Assembly (NCBI RefSeq): GCF_900591205.1
Contig: NZ_UUPU01000062.1
Coordinates: 32,757-96,756, forward strand
Direction of reading: 5' to 3'
DNA length: 64,000 nt
Origin: Pseudomonas viridiflava
GTDB lineage: Bacteria > Pseudomonadota > Gammaproteobacteria > Pseudomonadales > Pseudomonadaceae
Positions 35,901-44,000 of the stretch are shown piece by piece. How positions within the stretch are numbered: the stretch's first letter is position 1; every line of letters begins with the position of its first letter. The position numbers and the translations under genes are program-made. The notes beneath the pieces are model-generated. The model made no database searches. It saw nothing but the letters and a program-made list of their open reading frames with translations, and was not told where the DNA came from.

Positions 35901-38900
35901 GCGTCACTGACCTACGCCACCGACCTGTTCGACGCCGCCACCCTGGAACGCCTGGCCGAGCACTGGCAGAACCTGCTGCGCGCCGTGGTGCATGATGCCA
36001 CCCAGGCCCTGGATGAACTGGCGATGCTCAGCGCGCCGCACGTGCAGCAGATGGTTGCTGAGTGGAACCACACCACGTTCGACTACCCTCGCGAGCGCTG
36101 CGTGCATCAGTTGTTGGAAGCGCAAGCGCTGGCACAGCCGCACGCCATCGCCGTGCAATTCGATGACGAGGCCCTGAGCTACGCTGACCTCAACCGCCGC
36201 GCCAACCGCCTGGCCCATCGTCTGATCGCGGCGGGCGTCGGCCCGGACGTGCTGGTGGCGGTGCATGTGGAGCGCTCGCTGGACATGGTGGTCGGCCTGC
36301 TGGCCACTCTCAAGGCCGGTGGCGCCTACGTGCCGCTGGACCCGCAGTTCCCGGCGGATCGGCTGGCCTTTATGCTCGAAGACAGCCGCGCCCGCGTGCT
36401 GCTGACCCAGCCTCAGTTGCTCGATCGCCTGACACAACCGCAAGGTTTGCAGGTGTTGCTGGTCGAGGATACCGGGGCTGAGGAACACAACCCGCAGGTC
36501 AATGTCACGCCGCAACACCTGGCCTATGTGATCTACACCTCCGGCTCCACCGGCCAGCCCAAGGGCGTGATGGTGCGGCACCAGGCGCTCTGCAGCTTTA
36601 CCTGCGGCATGGCCGATACCCTGGCCATCGGTGCAGATGCGCGAGTGCTGTCGCTGACCACCTTCTCGTTCGACATCTTCGCGCTGGAGCTGTACGTGCC
36701 GCTGACGGTCGGCGCCACGGTGCTGTTGAGCGGCCAGGCACTGGCCCTCGATCCGGAGGCGATTCTCGACCTGGCGCACCGCCAGTGCGCCAACGTCTTG
36801 CAGGCCACCCCTTCGACCTGGCGCATGCTGCTTGAGAGCCCGCGCGCGCACCTGCTGCGTGGCATCAAGGCGCTGTGCGGCGGCGAAGCGCTGCCGGCCG
36901 ACCTGGCCCAGCGCATGCTCGACCTGCAAGGCCCGCTGTGGAACCTGTACGGCCCGACCGAAACCACCATCTGGTCGGCAGCCCATCGCCTGCTCGAGGC
37001 GCAGCCTTTTGTCGGGCGTCCGATCGCCAATACTTCGCTGTTCATCCTCAATGCGGGGCTGACCCCTTGCCCATTGGGCGCGGCCGGTGAACTGCTGATC
37101 GGCGGCGTGGGCCTGGCGCGTGGCTACCATGCGCGACCGGCGCTGACTGCCGAACGCTTCGTGCCCAACCCCTATGGTGCGCCGGGCGAACGCCTGTACC
37201 GCACCGGCGACCTGGCGCGCTACCGTGCCGACGGCGTGGTGGAGTACATCGGCCGGGTCGACCATCAGGTCAAAGTGCGCGGTTTCCGTATCGAACTGGG
37301 CGAAATCGAAGCCTGCCTGCGCGAGCACGCCGGGGTGCGCGAAGCCGTGGTGCTGGCCGACAACGACCGCCTGATCGCCTACCTGGTGACGTCGGCGCCG
37401 CAGGCACCGGACGCCTACAAAGCCGCCCTGCGCGAACGCTTGCCGGACTACATGGTGCCGGCGCACCTGATGTTCCTCGACAGCCTGCCGCTGACTCCCA
37501 ACGGCAAGCTGGACCGCAAGGCCCTGCCCAAGGTTGACGCGGCGCTGTTGCACAAGGGCCATGTGGCGCCTGTGACCCCACGCGAGCAACAGGTTGCGGC
37601 GATCTGGGCCGAGGTGCTGGACGTGCCGCAAGTCGGCCTCGACGATCACTTCTTCGAACTGGGCGGGCATTCCTTGCTGGCCACACGGGTAGTGTCGCGG
37701 GTACGCCAGGCGCTGGCGCTGGAAGTGGCGCTCAAGACCCTGTTCGAACAGCCGCTGCTGGGTGACTTTGTACGTGCGCTGGGTGAGGAGGGCGTGGTCG
37801 CGCCAGCCATGCTCAAGGCTGATCGCAACCAGCCCTTACCACTGTCCTACGCCCAGGAGCGCCAGTGGTTCCTCTGGCAACTCGACCCGCAGAGCGCCGC
37901 GTACCACATCCCCAGCGCCCTGCGTTTGAGCGGCGCGCTGGACCTGGCCGCGCTGCAACGCAGTTTTGACACCTTGCTGGCGCGCCATGAAAGCCTGCGT
38001 ACTCATCTGCGTCAGGACGCAGGCGGTGCGGTGCAGGTGATTGAAGAGTCGGGCCTGATCGAAATCGAGCTGGCCGACACCGATGAAACCGCACTGAAAG
38101 CACGGGTCGCCGAAGCGGTCGCACGCCCGTTCGACCTGCTGCGCGGGCCATTGCTGCGGGCCAAGTTGCTGCGCCTTGGCGCGAACGAGCAGGTGCTGGT
38201 GCTGGTGCAGCACCATATCGTCTCCGATGGCTGGTCGATGCAATTGATGGTCGAGGAACTGGTGCAGCTGTATGCCGCGTTCAGCCAGGGGCATACGCCA
38301 AACCTGCCGGCGTTGCCGATCCAGTACGCCGACTACGCCATGTGGCAGCGTAACTGGATGGAAGCCGGCGAGAAGGCCCGCCAATTGGCTTACTGGACTG
38401 CGCAGTTGGGCGGTGTGCAACCGGTGCTGGAACTGCCGTTCGACTACCAGCGCCCCGCGGTGCAAAGCCACCGTGGCGCCCGTTTGAGTATTGAACTTGC
38501 CGCGCCGCTGCTGGCCGGTTTGCGCGGCCTGGCGCAGCGCGCCGGGGTCACGTTGCCGATGGTGTTGCTGGCGTCTTACCAGGCGTTGCTGCACCGCTAC
38601 AGCGGCCAGGAAGACGTGCGCGTCGGCGTGCCGATTGCCAACCGCAATCGCCTGGAAACCGAAGGGCTGATCGGCTTCTTCGTCAACACCCAGGTGCTCA
38701 AGGCCGATATCCACGGGCAAATGAGCGTTGAGCAGCTGTTGCATCAGGCGCGCCAACGCTCCCTGGAGGCCCAGGCCCATCAGGACCTGCCGTTCGAGCA
38801 ACTGGTGGAAGCGTTGCAACCCGAGCGCAGCATGAGCCTGAGCCCGTTGTTCCAAGTCATGTTCAACCACCGCGTGACTTCGGCCGCCAGCCATTTACAG

Positions 38901-41024
38901 CGCCTGACCGACCTGAGCGTCGAGGTGCTGAGCTGGGATGAGGGCCTGGCCCAGTTCGATCTGGCGCTGGACGTGGAAGAAAGCCAGGCGCTGCTGCGTG
39001 CCTCCCTGAACTATGCGACGGACCTGTTCGCCCCGGCGACCATCGAACGCATGGCCGGCCACTGGCAGAACCTGTTGCAGGCGATGGTTGATGATCAGCA
39101 GCAGCCTATCGGCCAACTGAACCTGCTCAATGTGGATGAGCAACAGCACATCCTCCAGCTGTGGGATCAGACCGGCGCCGGCTTCCCGGCCGAGCGCCTG
39201 GTGCACGAATTGGTGGCCGACCGTGCGCGGGAAACTCCGCACGCGGTGGCGGTGAAATTCGACGTGCAGACCCTGAGTTACGGCGAGCTGGACCGTGAGG
39301 CCAACCGCCTGGCCCGCGCCCTGATCGCCCGTGGCGTCGGCCCGGAAGTGCGGGTGGCCATTGCCATGCCGCGCAGCGCCGAAATCATGGTGGCGTTCCT
39401 CGCGGTGATGAAAGCCGGTGGCGTGTATGTGCCGCTGGATATCGAATACCCGCGTGATCGCCTGCTGTACATGATGCAGGACAGCCGTGCACAACTGCTG
39501 CTGACCCATTCGGCTGTGCAACAGCGCCTGCCGATTCCGGACGGGCTGGACGTGCTTGCCATTGATCAACTGCAAGCCTGGGCCGATTTTAGCGACACCG
39601 CACCGCAGGTGAAACTCGACGGCGACAACCTCGCCTACGTGATCTACACCTCCGGTTCCACCGGCATGCCCAAGGGCGTGGCGGTGTCGCATGGGCCGCT
39701 GGTGGCGCACATTATCGCCACCGGCGAGCGCTACGAAACCGGCCCGGCCGATTGCGAATTGCACTTTATGTCATTCGCTTTCGACGGCTCCCACGAAGGC
39801 TGGATGCACCCGCTGATCAATGGCGCCAGCGTGCTGATCCGCGATGACAGCCTGTGGCTGCCGGAGTACACCTACCAGCAAATGCACCGCCATAACGTGA
39901 CCATGGCCGTGTTCCCGCCGGTGTATCTGCAACAGTTGGCCGAGCATGCCGAGCGCGACGGCAACCCGCCAAAAGTGCGTGTGTATTGCTTCGGCGGCGA
40001 TGCGGTGGCTCAAGCGAGTTACGACTTGGCGTGGCGTGCACTCAAGCCGACCTACCTGTTCAACGGCTACGGCCCGACCGAAACCGTGGTCACGCCACTG
40101 CTATGGAAAGCGCGCCAGGGCGACCCGTGCGGCGCCGTCTACGCGCCGATTGGCACACTGCTGGGCAATCGCAGCGGCTACGTGCTGGACTCGCAACTCA
40201 ACCTGCAACCCATCGGCGTGGCCGGTGAGTTGTACCTGGGCGGCGAGGGCGTGGCCCGGGGTTACCTGGAGCGTCCGGCACTCACCGCCGAACGCTTCGT
40301 GCCGGACCCGTTCGGCAAACCCGGCAGTCGCGTGTATCGCAGCGGCGACCTGACCCGTGGCCGCCCGGATGGTGTGGTGGATTACCTGGGGCGTGTCGAC
40401 CATCAGGTGAAGATCCGTGGTTTCCGTATCGAACTGGGCGAAATCGAAGCGCGTCTGCGCGAGCAGCACAACGTCGGTGAAACCGTGGTGGTGGCGCAGG
40501 ACGGCCCAAGCGGCAAGCAACTGGTGGCCTATGTGGTGCCGGCCGACGCCAACCTCGCCGACCAGGCCGAGTTCCGCGACACGCTGCGCCGCGCCCTGAA
40601 AACCCGCCTGCCGGATTACATGGTGCCGACGCACTTTATGTTCCTGGCGCAAATGCCGCTCACCCCCAACGGCAAGCTCGACCGCAAGGGCCTGCCCGAG
40701 CCGGATGCAAGCTTGCTGCAACAGGCGTATGTGGCCCCAGAAACCGAGCTGGAACAACAGATCGCCGCGATCTGGGCCGATGTGCTGCGCCTGCCGCAAG
40801 TGGGGCTGAACGACAACTTCTTCGAAGTGGGCGGCCACTCGCTGCTGGCGATCCAGATCACCTCGCGGGTCCAGGCCGAACTGGGCCTGGAAGTACCGCT
40901 GGTGGAAGTGTTCCAGACCGAAACGCTGCGCGCCTATGTTCAGGCGGCAGCCACCTTCCGCGCCGGCAGCGTGGAAGATTTTGATGATCTTCGTGACTTT
41001 TTGAGCGAACTAGAGGCGATTTGA
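26988..41024 (+). CDS. pvdI: Pyoverdine side-chain NRPS, four modules (PvdI-like)
   Basis: This 4678-residue cytoplasmic synthetase has domain order C-A-T-E / C-A-T / C-A-T / C-A-T. Condensation histidine motifs start near residues 182, 1673, 2715 and 3742. ATP-binding loops of the A domains are near 662, 2137, 3184 and 4221. Carrier serines are at 1044 (GGDS, followed by epimerisation domain HHLVVDG at 1220), 2534, 3562 and 4618. Pocket residues read by eye are DVWHVSLID (Ser), DGEDHGTVV (basic, probably Lys), DILQLGLIW (Gly) and DGEVCGGVT (hydroxyornithine type). The first C domain fits acceptance of the chromophore peptide from PvdL. ATG 26988 starts MNAEDSLKLARRF, the usual N-terminus; a GTG eleven codons upstream is possible. 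The next NRPS begins three bases after the stop. Confidence 0.92.
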   Translation: MNAEDSLKLARRFIGLPLEKRQLFLQALQKEGVDFSRFPIPAGVEVEDRFALSYAQRRMWFLWQLDPASGAYNLPGAVRLKGALSLPAMEQAFASLVARHETLRTVFQRQADERLLQVAVQPALAVEQLDLSDLAPAEREQAVNHAATRQSLLPFDLEHGPLLRVQLLKLDAQEHVLLLTLHHIVSDGWSMNVLIDEFIRCYDAHERNEAPQLPPLPIQYSDYALWQRRWLEAGEQARQLDYWQARLGDEHPVLELPTDHPRPAMPSYQGTRHNFAIDPALAAQLRSCAQKHNVTLFMLLLGAFNVLLHRYTGQGDIRVGVPIANRNRTEVEGLIGFFVNTQVLRTELTGQTRVSELLQGIKEHALGAQAHQELPFERLVEALKVERSLSHTPLFQVMYNHQPVVSDIASVSTASGLELALVEWQGRTTQFDLTLDTYEKSGTLHAALTYANDLFDAPTIERMARHWISLLQAMVADGEQRIGELSMLAAAEQAVLVHAWNQTAQAYPTERGIHQLIEDQVRATPDAPALLFGHTTLTYAQLDARANQLANVLCEQGVGPDVLVGICVERSVEMVVGLLAILKAGGAYVPLDPEYPQERLAYMIEDSGIQLLLSQQSLLASLPAAGIRVMALDQPALWLDGYSTESPAVDVHALNLAYVIYTSGSTGKPKGAGNSHRALVNRLCWMQQAYHLDAGDAVLQKTPFSFDVSVWEFFWPLMTGARLVVAGPGEHREPARLIETIGRHAITTLHFVPSMLQAFIHEPGVQACSSLRRIVCSGEALPLDAQLQVFAKLPQAGLYNLYGPTEAAIDVTHWTCLDEGADSVPIGRPIANLGTYVLDAQLNPVPAGVSGELYLGGSGLARSYHRRPALTAERFVPSPFGDGARLYRTGDRVRQRADGVIEYLGRLDHQVKLRGLRIELGEIETRLMQHPGVREAVVLVQGGKQLVAYLVLEGEAPTDLKAWLLSSLPEYMVPSHMVHLAKLPVTANGKLDRKALPLPDAAPQQAYSAPENALQKALAAIWSDVLGADQVGLDDNFFELGGDSIISIQVVSRARQAGIRLSPRDLFQYQSVRSLALVARFEQAAAIDQGPLTGDVILTPVQQSFFDQAIPARQHWNQSLLLTPREALEPARLDAALTQVINHHDALRLRFTRQAGGWQQTYAAPVAGSDLWQAHATTDTELAAFCDEAQRSLDLAQGPLLRAALVSMADGSQRLLLVVHHLVVDGVSWRILLEDLQQAYAHAALPAKTSAYQQWAQQLQAHALTLEAQLPYWQAQATGADLPCDNPQGGLQNRLGSKLEIRLSAEHTRQLLQDAPAAYRTQVNDLLLTALARVVSRWSGQSAALIQLEGHGREDLFDSVDLSRTVGWFTSLFPVRLHAAGELSSAIKSVKEQLRAVPDKGIGYGLLRYLGTPAAREALSSLTAPRITFNYLGQFDRQFNESALFVPAAQGSGQAQDPEAPLANWLTVEGQVYGGELALQWGFSREMFEVSTIQRLADDYACELKALIAHCCATPAGQVTPSDFPLARLTQQQLDALPVAAPAIADLYPLSPMQQGMLFHTLYEPEAQAYINQLRLDIQGLDLLAFGRAWQAALDRHDILRSSFHWLGLDSAHQLIQRQVDVQLQVIEDVGADVDALAAAEREQGFALNAAPLFRLMLVRGAGDVWHLIFTSHHILMDGWSNAQLLGEVIAHYAGHPVPAPQGQFRDYLGWLQQQASGEAFWKTALAPLQAPTLLAQALRVPAEGAGMADYQVVLDGDFTRALGEFARRQKITLNTLLQGAWSLLLQRYTGQDCVAFGATVAGRSAPLPGIEQQLGLFINTLPMVSAAAPAQPAASWLGELQALNLSLRDHEHVPLYDIQAWAGQQGAALFDTLLVFENFPVAEALKQGAPAGLTFGRMHNLETTNYPLTLGIELGASLRLEFSYDRARFSAQQVTRLGANLQHLLVQLLADAQAPLGSLQLLDESSRRDMLALGQSPGAAPRQLWVHERIAAQAAATPDALAVQAGDARLSYAQLNQHANRLAHRLLELGVGPGQLVGLASRRGPQLIVSLLAVLKSGAAYVPLDPKLPAERLAYMLADSHLDLLLSEAGLLADLRLPQGLTRVDFTAAGLELSGYPATNPPNLAACTDLAYVIYTSGSTGQPKGVAIDHGALGQFCDSAEVYSQLRADDRVLQFATFSFDGFVEQCYPPLCVGAALIMRGDELWDAGQLARVIVEQGVTLADLPAAYWYLLAKECAVDRRPLGNLRQVHVGGEAMSVQGLRAWHTAGLSGVRLVNTYGPTEATVVSSVHDCQLADASDAFGVPIGRAIDGRSLYVLDSAFELLATDGVGELCIGAEFGLAQRYFNRPALTAERFLPDPFSSVPGARLYRSGDLARYNEAGALEYVGRIDHQVKIRGFRVEIGEIEASLQALPQLREAAVIAQASATGAQLVAYVVPAQGHSLDSTALAATLRQSLPDYMVPGHWVVMDALPLNNNGKLDRRALPAPDLSQSRQAYRAPQSPLQHELAAIWQAVLQVEQVGLDDHFFERGGHSLLATQVVSRVRHTLKLEVPLRALFEQPTLETFATACAGLQADTAPALVAVERDQPLALSFAQERQWFLWQLDPTSAAYHVPTALHLRGRLDSAALEHAFQALVQRHEPLRTTFVEEGEHTWQVIHPSLAMPVERQQVAASAIDHAVAEEIQRPFNLVDGPLMRVKLLEITTEHHVLVITQHHIISDGWSMHVMVDELVALYQGQAQLPALALHYADYAVWQREWMAAGEQQRQLDYWCARLGTEHPVLELPLDHPRPAVQSHRGARRQIHLDTALVADLKALAQRQDVTLFMVLLASFQTLLHRYSGQTDIRVGVPIANRNRLETERLIGFFVNTQVLKAELHGQMGFDQLLAQVKQRALEAQAHQDLPFEQLVQVLQPERSLSHNPLFQVMFNHQDTLRANPLHLPGLDLQPLDWAGHTTQFDLNLETEESAEGLWASLTYATDLFDAATLERLAEHWQNLLRAVVHDATQALDELAMLSAPHVQQMVAEWNHTTFDYPRERCVHQLLEAQALAQPHAIAVQFDDEALSYADLNRRANRLAHRLIAAGVGPDVLVAVHVERSLDMVVGLLATLKAGGAYVPLDPQFPADRLAFMLEDSRARVLLTQPQLLDRLTQPQGLQVLLVEDTGAEEHNPQVNVTPQHLAYVIYTSGSTGQPKGVMVRHQALCSFTCGMADTLAIGADARVLSLTTFSFDIFALELYVPLTVGATVLLSGQALALDPEAILDLAHRQCANVLQATPSTWRMLLESPRAHLLRGIKALCGGEALPADLAQRMLDLQGPLWNLYGPTETTIWSAAHRLLEAQPFVGRPIANTSLFILNAGLTPCPLGAAGELLIGGVGLARGYHARPALTAERFVPNPYGAPGERLYRTGDLARYRADGVVEYIGRVDHQVKVRGFRIELGEIEACLREHAGVREAVVLADNDRLIAYLVTSAPQAPDAYKAALRERLPDYMVPAHLMFLDSLPLTPNGKLDRKALPKVDAALLHKGHVAPVTPREQQVAAIWAEVLDVPQVGLDDHFFELGGHSLLATRVVSRVRQALALEVALKTLFEQPLLGDFVRALGEEGVVAPAMLKADRNQPLPLSYAQERQWFLWQLDPQSAAYHIPSALRLSGALDLAALQRSFDTLLARHESLRTHLRQDAGGAVQVIEESGLIEIELADTDETALKARVAEAVARPFDLLRGPLLRAKLLRLGANEQVLVLVQHHIVSDGWSMQLMVEELVQLYAAFSQGHTPNLPALPIQYADYAMWQRNWMEAGEKARQLAYWTAQLGGVQPVLELPFDYQRPAVQSHRGARLSIELAAPLLAGLRGLAQRAGVTLPMVLLASYQALLHRYSGQEDVRVGVPIANRNRLETEGLIGFFVNTQVLKADIHGQMSVEQLLHQARQRSLEAQAHQDLPFEQLVEALQPERSMSLSPLFQVMFNHRVTSAASHLQRLTDLSVEVLSWDEGLAQFDLALDVEESQALLRASLNYATDLFAPATIERMAGHWQNLLQAMVDDQQQPIGQLNLLNVDEQQHILQLWDQTGAGFPAERLVHELVADRARETPHAVAVKFDVQTLSYGELDREANRLARALIARGVGPEVRVAIAMPRSAEIMVAFLAVMKAGGVYVPLDIEYPRDRLLYMMQDSRAQLLLTHSAVQQRLPIPDGLDVLAIDQLQAWADFSDTAPQVKLDGDNLAYVIYTSGSTGMPKGVAVSHGPLVAHIIATGERYETGPADCELHFMSFAFDGSHEGWMHPLINGASVLIRDDSLWLPEYTYQQMHRHNVTMAVFPPVYLQQLAEHAERDGNPPKVRVYCFGGDAVAQASYDLAWRALKPTYLFNGYGPTETVVTPLLWKARQGDPCGAVYAPIGTLLGNRSGYVLDSQLNLQPIGVAGELYLGGEGVARGYLERPALTAERFVPDPFGKPGSRVYRSGDLTRGRPDGVVDYLGRVDHQVKIRGFRIELGEIEARLREQHNVGETVVVAQDGPSGKQLVAYVVPADANLADQAEFRDTLRRALKTRLPDYMVPTHFMFLAQMPLTPNGKLDRKGLPEPDASLLQQAYVAPETELEQQIAAIWADVLRLPQVGLNDNFFEVGGHSLLAIQITSRVQAELGLEVPLVEVFQTETLRAYVQAAATFRAGSVEDFDDLRDFLSELEAI
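39242..40465 (+). repeat. Near-identical adenylation-domain segment, copy 1
   Basis: About 1.2 kb of the fourth A domain of the first NRPS is repeated at 45770-46993 in the second NRPS. Only about a dozen mismatches were seen by eye, two of them in the first 880 bases. The preceding condensation domain and the following A-domain lid and carrier domain diverge much more, so the shared block covers the A-domain core (about residues 4086-4492 of the protein) only. This indicates gene conversion or a recent domain exchange. Confidence 0.9.
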
Positions 41025-41027
41025 CCC

Positions 41028-44000
41028 ATGCTTTCCAACCCTAACAACGATCTGGTTTCGCGCTTTCTTCGCCTGCCTCTGGAACAGCGCCAGCAGTTTT
41101 ACCAGCGTCTGCAAAGCCGCGGCATGAGCTTTGCCCAATTGCCTATCGCGACCATTCGCGAGGGCGGCCAGCCGTTGCCGCTGTCCTACGCCCAGGAGCG
41201 CCAGTGGTTCCTCTGGCAGCTGGACCCGGACAGCGCCACGTACCATATCCCCGGCGCGTTGCGCTTGCAGGGGCGCCTGGACCTGGACGCGCTGCAACGC
41301 AGTTTCGACAGCCTGCTGGCCCGGCATGAAAGCCTGCGCACCCGGCTGGTCCAGGACGGCGAGCGTTTGTTGCAAGCCGTTGAGCCTGAGGCCAGGGTCG
41401 AGATACACCAGGCCCAGGTCGACGAGCCCCAACTGATGGCGCGGGTTGAAGCCGAGGTCGCCCGGCCTTTCGATCTGCAGCAAGGGCCGCTGTTGCGCGT
41501 GACCCTGCTGCAACTGGCGGAGGATGAACACGTACTGGTGATGGTGCAGCACCACATCATCTCCGATGGCTGGTCGATGCAAGTGATGGTCGAGGAACTG
41601 GTGCGGCTGTACGCCGCTTACAGCCAGGGCCAGGCCGTTGAACTGCCGGGCCTGCCGATTCAGTACGCCGACTACGCGCTGTGGCAGCGCAGCTGGATGG
41701 AGGCGGGCGAGCGGGCCCGCCAACTGGCGTATTGGCAAGACCTGCTGGGCGGTGAGCAACCGGTGCTCGAGTTGCCCCTCGACCATCCGCGCCCGGCGCA
41801 GCAAAGCCATCGCGGCGCAAGCTTGCAGGTGCACTTGGCGCCTGAGCGGGTGGCCGGCCTCAAGCGCCTGGCGCAGCAAGAGGGCGTGACGCTGTTCATG
41901 CTGCTGCTGGCTTCGTTCCAGACCCTGCTGTTTCGCTACAGCGGCCAGTCGGATATCCGCATCGGCGTGCCGAATGCCAACCGTAACCGCGTTGAAACCG
42001 AGCGCCTTATAGGCTTTTTCGTCAACACCCAGGTGCTCAAGGCCGACCTCGACGGGCAGATGACCTTTGCCGAGCTGCTGCAGCAGGCCAAGCGGCGTGC
42101 CCTGGAAGCTCAGGCGCACCAGGACCTGCCGTTCGAGCAACTGGTGGTGGCGCTGCAGCCCGAGCGCAGCCTGAGCCATAACCCGTTGTTCCAGGTGATG
42201 TTCAACCACCAGACCGACGCCCAGGGCGGCCGCGACGGCCAGCAATTGCCCGGCCTGCGCGTGGCGGAACTGGACTGGGACAGCCACACCACGCATTTCG
42301 ACCTGAGCCTGGACACCCATGAATCCGCTGAAGGCATCTGGGCGGCGCTGACCTACGCCACCGACCTGTTCGACGCGGCGACCATCGAGCGTTTTGCGCA
42401 GCACTGGCAAAACCTGCTGCAGGCTGCGGTGAGTGCGCCGCGCAGCCGTCTGTGCGAGCTGGCGATGCTCAGCGCGTCGCAACAGCAGGTGATGCTTGAG
42501 GACTGGAATGCCCCGGCCACGGTGGGCACCCTGCAAGGCGTGCACCAATTGTTCGACGCCCAGGCCCGGCAACACCCAGCACGCCAGGCGCTGGCCCTGG
42601 ATGACCAGACGCTCAGCTATGACGCGCTGAACCGCCAGGCCAACCGCCTGGCGCATTACTTGATCGCCCAGGGCATCGGCCCGGAGGTGCTGGTCGGCAT
42701 CGCGGTTGAGCGTTCGTTTGCGATGGTGGTCAGCCTGTTGGCGGTGCTCAAGGCGGGCGGGGCGTACGTGCCGCTGGACCCCGAGTATCCCCGTGAACGC
42801 CTGGTGCATATGCTCGAAGACAGTCGCGTGCAACTGGTGCTGACCCAGTCTCACCTGCGCGAGCGCCTGCCGTTGTCGGAGCAGGTGACGTGCCTGGATA
42901 TCGACCTTGCCGAGGCGCAATTGGCGCTGTGTGCCGATGACACGCCGGCTGTAGAGTTCGAGCCCCGCAGCCTGGCTTATGTCATCTACACCTCGGGTTC
43001 CACCGGCAAGCCCAAGGGCGTTGCCATCAGCCATGCCGCACTCAGTGAGTTCGCGGGCATCGCTGCCGACTATTCGCGCCTGGTGCCTGAGGACCGGGTG
43101 CTGCAGTTCGCCACCCTGAACTTCGACGGTTTCGTCGAGCAGTTGTACCCGGCCCTGACCCTGGGGGCCACCGTAGTGCTGCGCGGTCCGCTACTGTGGG
43201 ACGGGGCCGATCTGTACCGCCACATTATCGACCAGAACATCAGCCTCGCCGACTTGCCCACCGCCTATTGGAAACTGTTCCTGCAGGATTGCCTGGCGGC
43301 GGGCCCACGCTCCTACGGCGCGCTGCGCCAGGTGCATATCGGCGGCGAAGCCATGCCCCTGGACGGTCCGGCGATGTGGCGGCGTGCGGGCTTGGGTGAT
43401 GTGCGACTGCTTAATACCTACGGGCCGACCGAGGCCACCGTGGTCTCCAGTACCCTCGATTGCAGCGCAGACAATGTGGTGGTCGGCGACAGCGCCAGCC
43501 CCATCGGCCGTGCCTTGCCGGGGCGCGCCCTGTATGTGCTGGACCGCGACCTCAACCTGTTGCCGGTCGGCGCCGTGGGCGAGCTGTATATTGCCAGCGC
43601 CAGCGGCCTGGCCCGCGCTTACCTGCAACGCCCGAGCCTGACCGCCGAGCGATTTGTCGCTGACCCGTTCAGCGGCTTGGGCGAACGCCTGTACCGCACC
43701 GGCGACCTGGCGCGCTATCGCGCCGACGGGGTGATCGAGTACGTCGGCCGGGTCGACCATCAAGTGAAAATCCGTGGTTTCCGTATCGAACTGGGTGAGA
43801 TCGAGGCGTTGTTGCTGGCCCAGGAAGGGGTTCGCGAGGCGTTCCTGCTGGCGGCCGACAATCAATTGCTGGCCTATCTGGTGCCGACGCAGCCGTTATC
43901 CGAGCACGAGCACCTGGCAGCCGGCGAACAGCTCAAGGCCAGCTTGCGCGAGCAACTGCCCGACTACATGGTGCCGGCGCATCTGATTTTCCTCGACCGC